This document shows positions 42,144 through 49,228 of a stretch of 64,000 nucleotides of DNA, one piece after another. Source of the DNA: Nitrobacter hamburgensis X14. Lineage in GTDB: Bacteria; Pseudomonadota; Alphaproteobacteria; Rhizobiales; Xanthobacteraceae. Where the stretch lies: NCBI RefSeq assembly GCF_000013885.1, contig NC_007960.1:124001-188000 (forward strand). The letters are read 5' to 3'. Each line of letters begins with the position of its first letter. Position 1 is the first letter of the stretch. The notes below the pieces were generated by a model. That model ran no database searches. It worked only from the letters and a program-made list of their open reading frames with translations, and was not told where the DNA came from. Both the position numbers and the translations under genes were made by a program.

Positions 42144-43376
42144 ATGCAGTCACACTCTCCAACGACGCCCTTTGGGCGGCGATCGCTGACGCTTGCCCAT
42201 GTGGCAAGCCAGATGGTGGCAACGACGCGACCTCCTGAGAAGGTCGTGCACAAATGGAAGATCTTCCACGCCATCTGCACGGCGCGGCCGCGTCTTGGCG
42301 TCTCCGAGCGTTCGCTTTCAGTCCTGAACGCGCTCCTGACGTTTCACCCGGAGACCGCGCTCACTGGTGAAGACGATCTGATCGTCTTTCCGTCGAACCA
42401 CCAGTTATCGCTGCGGGCGCATGGGATGCCGGCTTCGACGCTGCGGCGTCACCTTGCGGTTCTCGTCGATGCCGGGCTTGTCGTCCGGCGCGATAGTCCG
42501 AACGGCAAGCGCTATGCTCGTAAGGGTACCGCCGGCGAGATCGAGCTCGCCTTCGGCTTCGACATATCGCCACTGGTTGTGCGATCCGAAGAGTTCGAGA
42601 GCCTGGCGGCCGACATCGAGGCGGAAGCGCGGACGCTCAAACTTGTCCGCGAGCGGATCACCCTTTGCCGGCGTGACATTGCCAAGATGATCGCCACCGG
42701 CATCGAGGAAGGTGTCCCGACGCGCAGGGGAGGGCAGGGGCCGGCCGACTGGCAGGAAGTTCACGTCGCTTTCCGCTCGATCGTCGACCAGATTCCACGC
42801 ACAGCGACCAGGCAAGAACTTGAGCCGGTCGCTGACGAGCTGTCACAGCTTGCGGATGACGTGCTCAATCTTCTGGAAACACATATCAAATCTACGAATC
42901 CAAGCGCCAATGAGTCCCATACTGAGCGCCACATACAGAATTCAAATACAGACTCCCTTATTGATTTTGAACCTAGCCTTCACGAAGGCAGGGCGGCGAG
43001 GACTGAGCCAAAACCTCAAGCTCCGAGAGTGGCGGAAGGGAGCTATCCGTTGGGAATGGTGCTGAACGCTTGCCCCGACATCATCGACTACGCCAAGGGC
43101 GGGATTTCGAGCTTGCGGGATTTGCTCGCCACCGCCGCGGTGGTTCGATCGATGCTGGGGATCAGTCCGAGCGCCTGGGAGGACGCGCAAACGATCTTAG
43201 GCGAAACGCCGGCCGCGATTGTCGTCGCGTGCATCCTGCAGCGCGGCGCCGCGATCAGATCCGCCGGCGGCTACCTGCGCGGGTTGACGCGGAAAGCGGA
43301 GGCCGGAGAATTCTCGCTCGGCCCGATTTTGATGTCGCAGATCAATTCGCGTCTCAACGAAAAGCGCCGGGCGTGA
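42144..43376 (+). CDS. repC: RepC replication initiator
   Basis: 410 aa. TPFGRRSLTLAHVASQM at the N-terminus, KWKIFHAICTARPRLGVSERSLSVLNALL, and RAHGMPASTLRRHLAVLVDAGLVVRRDSPNGKRYAR (winged helix) are diagnostic for RepC; the C-terminal half (LNACPDIIDYAKGGISSLRDL, then LGISPSAWEDAQ) also fits. RepC initiates replication from an origin inside its own gene. The initial Met is after a 225-bp leader carrying the antisense RNA. Confidence 0.95.
   Translation: MQSHSPTTPFGRRSLTLAHVASQMVATTRPPEKVVHKWKIFHAICTARPRLGVSERSLSVLNALLTFHPETALTGEDDLIVFPSNHQLSLRAHGMPASTLRRHLAVLVDAGLVVRRDSPNGKRYARKGTAGEIELAFGFDISPLVVRSEEFESLAADIEAEARTLKLVRERITLCRRDIAKMIATGIEEGVPTRRGGQGPADWQEVHVAFRSIVDQIPRTATRQELEPVADELSQLADDVLNLLETHIKSTNPSANESHTERHIQNSNTDSLIDFEPSLHEGRAARTEPKPQAPRVAEGSYPLGMVLNACPDIIDYAKGGISSLRDLLATAAVVRSMLGISPSAWEDAQTILGETPAAIVVACILQRGAAIRSAGGYLRGLTRKAEAGEFSLGPILMSQINSRLNEKRRA
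42875..42970. other. AT-rich stretch within repC, candidate oriV
   Basis: The segment (ttctggaaacacatatcaaa ... attcaaatacagactccctt) is markedly more AT-rich than the rest of the gene and encodes the non-conserved linker of RepC. In repABC plasmids the replication origin lies in such a central AT-rich stretch of repC. Confidence 0.6.
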
Positions 43377-43994
43377 CGCGATGACGGCCTCACCTCCAGA
43401 TCCTCGCTTTGCCCTGCGTTCTCGAGCTTGGACTATGGGCGCACCTGACTGCGAACGGGTGATCGAGCGACCCGAGGGCCGCGGAAAACTGAAACTGCGC
43501 GGCCGTTCCACACTGCGTGGTCTCGCCGCCTACGAAAAAACGCTGACTGGGAATCGCCAAGCCAATCGTACCCGTCAGTGCACGTCCGAGCTTCCGAAAT
43601 GTCCGCCTGCGGGAGGTGCGCAAAAACCCGCGATAACAGGGCATTGCCGTGCTTGTTTCTCGCGTCGACCAAAGAGCTGGGTCGGGCAGCGATCGCAGGT
43701 CTTTCCGTCTGGGCTGTCGCTTCCGGTTGCATGGCTGGATACCTATGGCCGTCGACGGCACGTCGGCCCCTGGATGCCAAGAATTTTCCCCTGCCGGACA
43801 CCCCGCAAGCGGGGACCCCGACCGGCATTCCTCGCGCATGCGCCTCCGGCGCCAAAATTCGTGGCTCCGGCCGGGGCGCAGCGCTGCGCTTGCCCTCTGC
43901 CCGCCTCTGGCGGGCTCCGGCTCTGTTTCGTCTTCCCGGCCATTACGGAAAAGCCATCGCAACGGGGCACAGCCCCACAAGATGGAGAAAGACA
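43377..43994 (+). promoter_or_regulatory. Long structured leader of ssb (no gene supported)
   Basis: Open frames here show no recognisable protein. The last 200 bp contain strong hairpins (CCCCGC-aa-GCGGGG near 43802; GCCCGCCTCTGGCGGGC near 43899) and GC blocks like those before ardC and DUF736. I read it as a leader and promoter region. Confidence 0.45.
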
Positions 43995-44327
43995 ATGCGC
44001 AATATCGCCGAATTCACCCTCATCGGTCGGGTCGGAACCATCAAGCAGGTAGGCAAGACCGTTCGCGTCAGCATCTGCGCCAACTACCCCTTCAAGGACG
44101 ACAAAGGTCAGTGGAAGGACGACGCGCACTGGAACGAGGTCACGATCTTCACGAAGGCGATCCAGTCCTACGTCAACGAGCATCTCAGCAAGGGCGACCT
44201 GGTCCATGTGCGCGGACGGCTTCGGCAGAACAGCTTCGAACGCGATGGCCAGCGGGTCTACACCGTCGATCTTATCGCTCTGGAGCTCGGCCGGTTGGCG
44301 CAGGCCAGCCAACGCGCCGCGGCATAG
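43995..44327 (+). CDS. ssb: Short single-stranded DNA-binding protein
   Basis: 110 aa. MRNIAEFTLIGRVGTIKQVG, ICANYPFKDDKGQWKDDAHWNEV and GDLVHVRGRLRQNSFERDGQ make a complete OB fold of the SSB family. It lacks the acidic C-terminal tip (DDDIPF-type) through which normal SSB recruits other proteins; the chain ends in ASQRAAA. Plasmid SSB genes are often switched on during conjugative entry. A hairpin follows the gene. Confidence 0.9.
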   Translation: MRNIAEFTLIGRVGTIKQVGKTVRVSICANYPFKDDKGQWKDDAHWNEVTIFTKAIQSYVNEHLSKGDLVHVRGRLRQNSFERDGQRVYTVDLIALELGRLAQASQRAAA

Positions 44328-44335
44328 CGAACAGC

Positions 44336-44355
44336 GGGGAGGCTTCGGCCTCCCC
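44336..44355 (+). terminator. Hairpin after ssb
   Basis: GGGGAGGC-ttcg-GCCTCCCC, a stable stem with a UUCG loop; the T tract is weak. Confidence 0.55.
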
Positions 44356-44415
44356 ACCTTGCTCCTCGTCGAACGGCTGACGAGGTAGTTCCGCCGCGAG
44401 CGAGTCTTCGGACCG

Positions 44416-44787
44416 CTACGAAGGAAGTTTTCGCGATCGGGTCTGCCGCGCGAGCCCGCGGTCGGCCCGATTTTTCTTGCCGATCGCCGAGACCAGCTCG
44501 TCGTAGTTGACGCCGCTTTTCTTGAGCGCGCGGCGGGCATCTCCAACCTCAAAGCCGAGAAGCTCGAGTACGCTCATATTCAGGCTCGAAGCGATCCGCT
44601 CCATCGTCCTCAGCGTCGGATTCCCGATGCCGCGCAGGATCGTGTAGTAGGTGCCGCGCGCCAGCCCCGTCTTCGGCAGGAAGGCTTCCATGCCGCCGTT
44701 CTCGATCTCGAGCTGTTGCAGCCGGATCGCCAACATCTCGTTCAGGATCGAATGATCGACGGGCAGCGGTTTACGAACAGGCGGCAT
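44416..44787 (-). CDS. XRE-family transcriptional regulator
   Basis: 123 aa. Residues 17-80 (LNEMLAIRLQQLEIENGGMEAFLPKTGLARGTYYTILRGIGNPTLRTMERIASSLNMSVLELLGF) form an XRE helix-turn-helix domain. The basic C-terminus may add DNA contacts. Two short palindromes lie in its upstream region (44807-44824 and 44846-44861). Confidence 0.82.
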   Translation of the reverse strand: MPPVRKPLPVDHSILNEMLAIRLQQLEIENGGMEAFLPKTGLARGTYYTILRGIGNPTLRTMERIASSLNMSVLELLGFEVGDARRALKKSGVNYDELVSAIGKKNRADRGLARQTRSRKLPS

Positions 44788-44806
44788 CGTTGACTAGCTT
44801 TCGGAT

Positions 44807-44824
44807 CCATAGCGAGAACTATGG
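44807..44824. promoter_or_regulatory. Inverted repeat before the XRE gene
   Basis: CCATAG-cgagaa-CTATGG, 20 bp upstream of the start codon on the minus strand; a possible operator. Confidence 0.45.
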
Positions 44825-44845
44825 GGACCCTACAGCAAGCCCGAG

Positions 44846-44861
44846 GTCCAGTATATTGGAC
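44846..44861. promoter_or_regulatory. 14-bp operator-like palindrome, copy 1
   Basis: GTCCAGTATATTGGAC; the minus strand contains TATACT (possible -10). The core TCCAGTATATTGGA resembles 45289-45302 and 48524-48537. Confidence 0.55.
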
Positions 44862-44896
44862 GTTAGAAACTTTAGCAGGCAAGTGCTTGAAACGAC

Positions 44897-45208
44897 TCAC
44901 CTTGCCGGTCGGTCTTCCCTGACCTCCGGGCGACGGTCGCCCGCCGTGTTTGCCGATCGACGAAGCAATCTCAGCGGGTCGATGCCGGCACGCTCAGCAA
45001 TGAGTTCGATGTAGTCCAGGCTGGGATTGGCGGCCGTCGTCATCAGGTGGAAATAACTCGATCGCGGTATGCCCAAGTGTTCGGCAAACTTCCGTCGGCT
45101 CAAACCTGATTCCAACCGAAGGCCTTCCAACCCGGCCTGGAACGCCTGTCGCAGCGTGCTGCCTTGCGCTGTGTGAGCTGCCTTTCGGCGGCATTTCTTT
45201 TCGCCCAT
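44897..45208 (-). CDS. Second XRE-family regulator
   Basis: 103 aa. FQAGLEGLRLESGLSRRKFAEHLGIPRSSYFHLM (about 23-56), then NPSLDYIELIAERAGIDPL, an XRE fold with a compact C-terminus. It is coded upstream of, and in the same direction as, the XRE gene at 44416, but a palindrome separates them. It lies divergent from the decayed repC. Confidence 0.8.
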   Translation of the reverse strand: MGEKKCRRKAAHTAQGSTLRQAFQAGLEGLRLESGLSRRKFAEHLGIPRSSYFHLMTTAANPSLDYIELIAERAGIDPLRLLRRSANTAGDRRPEVREDRPAR

Positions 45209-45270
45209 CGCTCATTCCTCGCACTTCCCGACGTTGATCGATGCGTCCGCCCGACGGACGAGCCTACACG

Positions 45271-45299
45271 TTGGACTGCTGGTTAACATTCAATATAAT
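45271..45299 (+). promoter_or_regulatory. Sigma70-type promoter with operator copy 2
   Basis: TTGGAC, 17 bp, TATAAT on the plus strand. The -10 box lies within TTCAATATAATAGA (45289-45302), the second copy of the operator-like palindrome. Confidence 0.65.
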
Positions 45300-45504
45300 A
45301 GACGGATTCCAGGCAACCCTGAGAGGTGTGTTCGGACAAAGAAAAACCCGGCAGAGCCGGGTCTCTCGAGAGGATGAACGAGCTGGCGACGCCAATAATG
45401 CCCCAATCGTATGAACGCATTTTAGCCCGCACCATCCGACTTCAAGGAGATCCGCGTTTTCACGCCACGGTCTTTGTTTGCCCGCGCGCGGACCGTCCCG
45501 GCGC

Positions 45505-45756
45505 GCCCGATCTGCCGCGTATCACCCACGACATCACCTTCGATCGCGTGACGTTTCAATATGAGGGCGGTGAGACACCTGTCCTCAACAACCTCAGTCT
45601 GAAGTTCGATGTCGGAAAGCGCATCGCGATCGTCGGACCTAGCGGCTCCGGCAAGAGCACGCTGCTCAATCTTATCCTGCGCCTCCGCTTCCGTGGCGGT
45701 GGCCACAAGAAGTCGTATCGTATTGTCGACTTCAAAGCACCAACGAGAGGACGCGA
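45505..45756 (+). pseudogene. Fragment of an ABC transporter ATP-binding domain
   Basis: ITFDRVTFQYEGGETPVLNN and RIAIVGPSGSGKSTLLNLIL (Walker A) are the first about 70 residues of an ABC ATPase; transmembrane part, signature motif and Walker B are absent. The same frame then runs into the repC remnant, producing a 557-codon open frame from 45326 that I regard as accidental. Confidence 0.7.
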
Positions 45757-46999
45757 ATGGAGATGCTTGGTCAAATCCCGTAACGCCGTTTGGACGACGA
45801 CCGCTATCGCTCAGCACCGTAAAGGTGCAGCGCGACGTCAGGGAATGTCCCCAGGGCAAGCCGGTCACAAATGGCACGTATTCCGAAACATATGCGAGGC
45901 GCGGACATCGCTGCCGGTTTCTGACCGCGCGCTCGCGGTCCTCAATGCGCTGCTCTCATTTCATCCTGACACGGTGTTGACTGCCGGCGCCGCCGATCTC
46001 GTCGTATTCCCGTCAAATCGGCTTCTCAGCCTGCGCGCCCACGGAATGGCCGCTTCGACCTTGCGCCGCCACCTTGCTGGGCTGGTCGATAGCGGGCTCG
46101 TTCTTAGGCGCGATAGCCCGAACGGCAAGCGCTATGCGCGCAAGGCGACTTCGGGCGATATTGAACAGGCCTTTGGCTTCGATCTCGGACCGATCGTAGC
46201 CCGCGCCGACGAATTCGCCGCTCTGGCCGAGGCCGCGATCGCCAGACGCCAAGCCCTTACCGTTCTTCGCGAGCGGATCACCTTGGCGCGGCGTGACATC
46301 GCCAAGATGATTGCAACTGGCGTGGAGCAACGCGGCGCCGCCGATTGGGGATCCCTTCATCGAACCTTCCGCGACATCATGGCCCGGCTTCCTCGCGCCC
46401 CGACGTGCGAAGTCCTTGAACCCATCGTCGTCGAACTGGCGATCCTGGCGGAAACGATCGTCGGCGTCCTCGAGCGACACCTTGATCCGATCGAGTCCGG
46501 CCCTCCAAACTTGCCCGCCGATCAGATTCCGAATTCAGCCCCTCAGAGGCCGAACTCATCCGAACCGGACCCAAGACCAGGCGCCCCGGAGACGGCCGAT
46601 GCCGACCGGCCCCAATCCGCCGGTGCAATCCCTATTCGCATGGTGGTCGAACTCTGTCCCGATATCATCGACTACGCGCGCGACGGAATTCGTACCTCTC
46701 AGGACCTTATTACGACGGCATCAGCCGTGCGCCCCATGCTCGGCATCAGTCCCAGCGCCTGGGAAGAGGCCTGCACGGCAATGGGCGACGGACAAGCCAG
46801 CGTGGTGCTCGCCGCCATCCTGCAACGCGGCGCAGCCATCAAGAGTCCAGGAGGCTATCTCAGAGTCCTGGCCCGTCGCGCCGCAGCTGGGGAATTCTCG
46901 GTGTGGCCGATGCTGATGGCACTACGCCGGCAAGGGCGCGCGGCCCGTGACCGAGACTGCCTCCCGTCTTCCTTCCCGGACGATTTTTCGCAAGGGTGA
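45757..46999 (+). pseudogene. Second repC, 5' end disrupted by frameshifts
   Basis: The N-terminal RepC motif PVTPFGRRPLSLSTVKVQRDV is encoded in one frame (about 45775-45868), while the rest (KWHVFRNICEARTSLPVSDRALAVLNALL to the end) follows in another, so a shift lies near 45868; another shift separates the likely start (45757). The remaining 370 codons closely parallel the intact RepC. ATG 45845 could give an N-truncated protein. No repA or repB accompanies it. Confidence 0.8.
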
Positions 47000-47048
47000 T
47001 CCTGTTTGTCTCGCTGCCATGATTTCGGCCCGCCGGGAGACGTTGCTG

Positions 47049-47462
47049 TCAAGTTTCGCGCGGAGGCGGCAGGCGGCCGATTCGTTTCAGGTGGTCGTAG
47101 ACAATGCGGTCGATGATGCGAAGCGGCTGTGTTCGCTCCTCGGCGGCCATCTGACGCACCACAAGGTCGATCGCATCGGGGAAGCGCAACGCATAAGGCC
47201 GAGACGATGATCGCTCGCCGTAGGCATCGAATGGATTTCGACTGCGAGTGTTCTGAGGGCGCGGCTGCTTGCGCGCAGACGCGCTATCGGCGTGGGCGGA
47301 GTGTGCCGCTGGCGTGGTGACCTGATCTTCATACGCCGGCGTCACGACCACCGGCTTGGCCGCGAGAGCATCGGGCGCCGCGGCGCTGACCCTATGGGCG
47401 CGAAACGCGTCGCGGGGCAGGGGAGGGCGATCCGGCTTTTGTGCGGAGGCGGGATCTGTCAT
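47049..47462 (-). CDS. Hypothetical protein next to parA, 137 aa
   Basis: The N-terminal 80 residues are Pro/Ala-rich and probably disordered; the C-terminal part (PYALRFPDAIDLVVRQMAAEERTQPLRIIDRIVYDHLKRI) is helical. It overlaps the parA stop by 4 bp and is thus its operon partner, in the place where small centromere-binding proteins are usually found. A DNA-binding role is inferred from position only. Confidence 0.6.
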   Translation of the reverse strand: MTDPASAQKPDRPPLPRDAFRAHRVSAAAPDALAAKPVVVTPAYEDQVTTPAAHSAHADSASARKQPRPQNTRSRNPFDAYGERSSSRPYALRFPDAIDLVVRQMAAEERTQPLRIIDRIVYDHLKRIGRLPPPRET

Positions 47463-48160
47463 GCGGCGCTACCGCCCTGGCCGGCGCCCTGGCTTGCCGC
47501 GAGCAATTCGCGCACGACCTGGTCGGCGTTGTAGCGCGCCTTCCTGATCGATTCGTCCTTGTCGCTCATCTGGTACAAGGTGCCATGTCCGCTTGTCATG
47601 GTTCGATACGTGATGCGCCGGTACAACGCCTTGGCGCAGACGGGAACCTTTTCCGCATCGAGATAGGCGACAACCTCCTTGAGGGGCCGCGTGTTGCGGT
47701 CGAGGCTGTCGTATTCGTTGAACAGAACGCGATGCTGGCTCATCGGCAGCTTTGAAGTCGCCGCATGCTGTTCGAGATTGCGGATCGTGCGCACGACCTG
47801 CGAAGCATCGAAGGTGTGCACCTTGCAGGGCAAGACGACGAGGTCGGCGCGGAGTGCCGACTGAATCAAGACGTCGCCATAGTAGCCGGGTGTGTCGACA
47901 ACGACGACATCGTAGCCATCGAGCCGATCGATCGTCTGGGCGAGGGCAGTTTCATCAGGTGCGCGCACCAGGTCCACGCCCTGCGGGCTCAGGCCACGCG
48001 CGACCGACGACGCATGCCATTGGTAGGAAGACCCCTGCGGATCGGCATCCACGATGGCGGCGGAGTAACCGTGTTTGGCGAACTCGCCCGCGAGAATGAT
48101 CGCGACGGTGGTCTTGCCGCTTCCGCCTTTCGGATTCGCTATGGCAAAGATGCTCGGCAA
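47459..48160 (-). CDS. parA: ParA-family ATPase (second partition system)
   Basis: 233 aa. PSIFAIANPKGGSGKTTVAI (deviant Walker A at residues 8-17), VDADPQGSS and VVVVDTPGYYGD are ParA motifs; the small size fits type Ib ParA proteins lacking an N-terminal HTH. The TTG at 48160 is chosen because GGAGG lies 8 bp upstream; ATG codons 36 and 72 bp earlier are also in frame. With the small partner gene it forms a partition cassette separate from repAB. Confidence 0.88.
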   Translation of the reverse strand: MPSIFAIANPKGGSGKTTVAIILAGEFAKHGYSAAIVDADPQGSSYQWHASSVARGLSPQGVDLVRAPDETALAQTIDRLDGYDVVVVDTPGYYGDVLIQSALRADLVVLPCKVHTFDASQVVRTIRNLEQHAATSKLPMSQHRVLFNEYDSLDRNTRPLKEVVAYLDAEKVPVCAKALYRRITYRTMTSGHGTLYQMSDKDESIRKARYNADQVVRELLAASQGAGQGGSAA

Positions 48161-48213
48161 CTGGGTTCCTCCAACGGGCATGGGCGGAATGACAACATAC
48201 AACATAATGAACA

Positions 48214-48455
48214 TGCGGCAATCCCGGATTGTGCCATTCCGGTAGTCCGCGCTTGCGTTCTGGACGCGGTACGTTGTTGCGGAGATGCGCGAATGCGCGT
48301 GTACGGCATGACCGTGGTCTTGGAATGCGATGTTGCGAGGTTGCGGCATTCTGATTTTGCGGTGTTGCGGTTTTACCTGCTTGCGGCATTCCGTTGGTGC
48401 GGCAATCGCGACATGACGCAACGCGGGATTGCCAAGTTGCGGTATTGCCGCAATC
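48214..48455. repeat. TTGCGG-type repeats upstream of parA (candidate centromere)
   Basis: TGCGGCA/TTGCGG motifs occur at about 48214, 48277, 48341, 48356, 48365, 48381, 48398 and 48437, several as TTGCGGCATTC or TGCGGCAATC, and one forms the palindrome TTGCGGTATTGCCGCAA (48437-48453). Partial matches fill the gaps. Confidence 0.65.
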
Positions 48456-48523
48456 AAGCGGAGCCTTGGAGGCGCGCTCCCGCGCCATAGGGTTTGAGAC
48501 TCCATCGTGCTGAGCTTCTAACA

Positions 48524-48537
48524 TTCAATGTATTAGA
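48524..48537. promoter_or_regulatory. 14-bp operator-like palindrome, copy 3
   Basis: TTCAATGTATTAGA between parA and mobC; third copy of the TYCArTrTAwTrGA pattern. Confidence 0.55.
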
Positions 48538-48554
48538 TATTGGTTGACAAGATA

Positions 48555-48598
48555 CCGGTTTGTGGGCCAAACCGGAAAACGGCTGCTGGGCGCAGCCG
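48555..48598. other. Candidate oriT: two adjacent inverted repeats
   Basis: CCGGTTTG-tgggc-CAAACCGG (48555-48575) and CGGCTGC-tgggc-GCAGCCG (48580-48598), both with the loop TGGGC plus neighbour, 100 bp upstream of mobC and the relaxase gene. Transfer origins usually lie here and contain inverted repeats beside the nick site. Confidence 0.5.
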
Positions 48599-48698
48599 GG
48601 AGGCGCTGACGCGCGACGCCGGCGTCCTGAGGGGACGCCCGGCGTATTCGGCTCCGGTCCGACGACCGGCGACCGTGCCAACGGGAGGGGGAGCCTCG

Positions 48699-49127
48699 AT
48701 GGTCCGCACTGTCAGAGCCCTGCGACGCAAGCCGAGGCTTCGGACCGAGCTGTCCGACGCGGATGAGCAGCGTTTGCAGGAGGCCGTCGCATTGTTCGGT
48801 TTGCCGAAAGCCGAGGTGGTGCGGCGATTGATCCGAGCGTCCGTTCAGGCGGGACCGGCCTTGTCGGCCGACAACACGCGCGCTGTGGTGGAGCTAGCGA
48901 GCCAAGTCCGGATGGTCGGCCGCAATCTGGCGCAGGTGCTCAGAGCCATCCATCGCGGCCAGGCCGTGCGGATCGAGGACACGGAACCGGTTTGGCGAGG
49001 TCTTCATGAAGTCGTCGCTGCGATCAATGACGAGCTGACCGAAATGACCGTGGCCTATGGCTCGAAGCTGCGTCGCGAGGCCAAGCTCGCGCTGCCGGCG
49101 GAGATCTCGGGCGAGGAACTGACCTGA
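48699..49127 (+). CDS. mobC: MobC-like relaxosome accessory protein
   Basis: 142 aa. LSDADEQRLQEAVALFGLPKAEVVRRLIRASV (about 21-52) is an RHH-like DNA-binding region, followed by VRMVGRNLAQVLRAIHRGQAVR, the equivalent of the MobC 'GNNLNQIARALN' motif. It would help the relaxase open oriT. ATG 48699 has GGGAGGGGGAG upstream; the frame extends back through the oriT candidate. Its stop nearly abuts the relaxase frame. Confidence 0.75.
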   Translation: MVRTVRALRRKPRLRTELSDADEQRLQEAVALFGLPKAEVVRRLIRASVQAGPALSADNTRAVVELASQVRMVGRNLAQVLRAIHRGQAVRIEDTEPVWRGLHEVVAAINDELTEMTVAYGSKLRREAKLALPAEISGEELT

Positions 49128-49228
49128 GCCGCGCAGCACAGATCGTCTGGTGGCTTGAGCAGGTCGAGGCCGCGCGGCGGGCGGTCGCGGAGGCGCGGGC
49201 GGAACGTCGGCAGCCGCGTCGGCCCGGC

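Noticed and set aside
45326..46999. 557-aa ABC-ATPase/RepC fusion protein
   Set aside because: RepC's own N-terminal motif lies in a different frame within the fused stretch, so the continuous frame is accidental.
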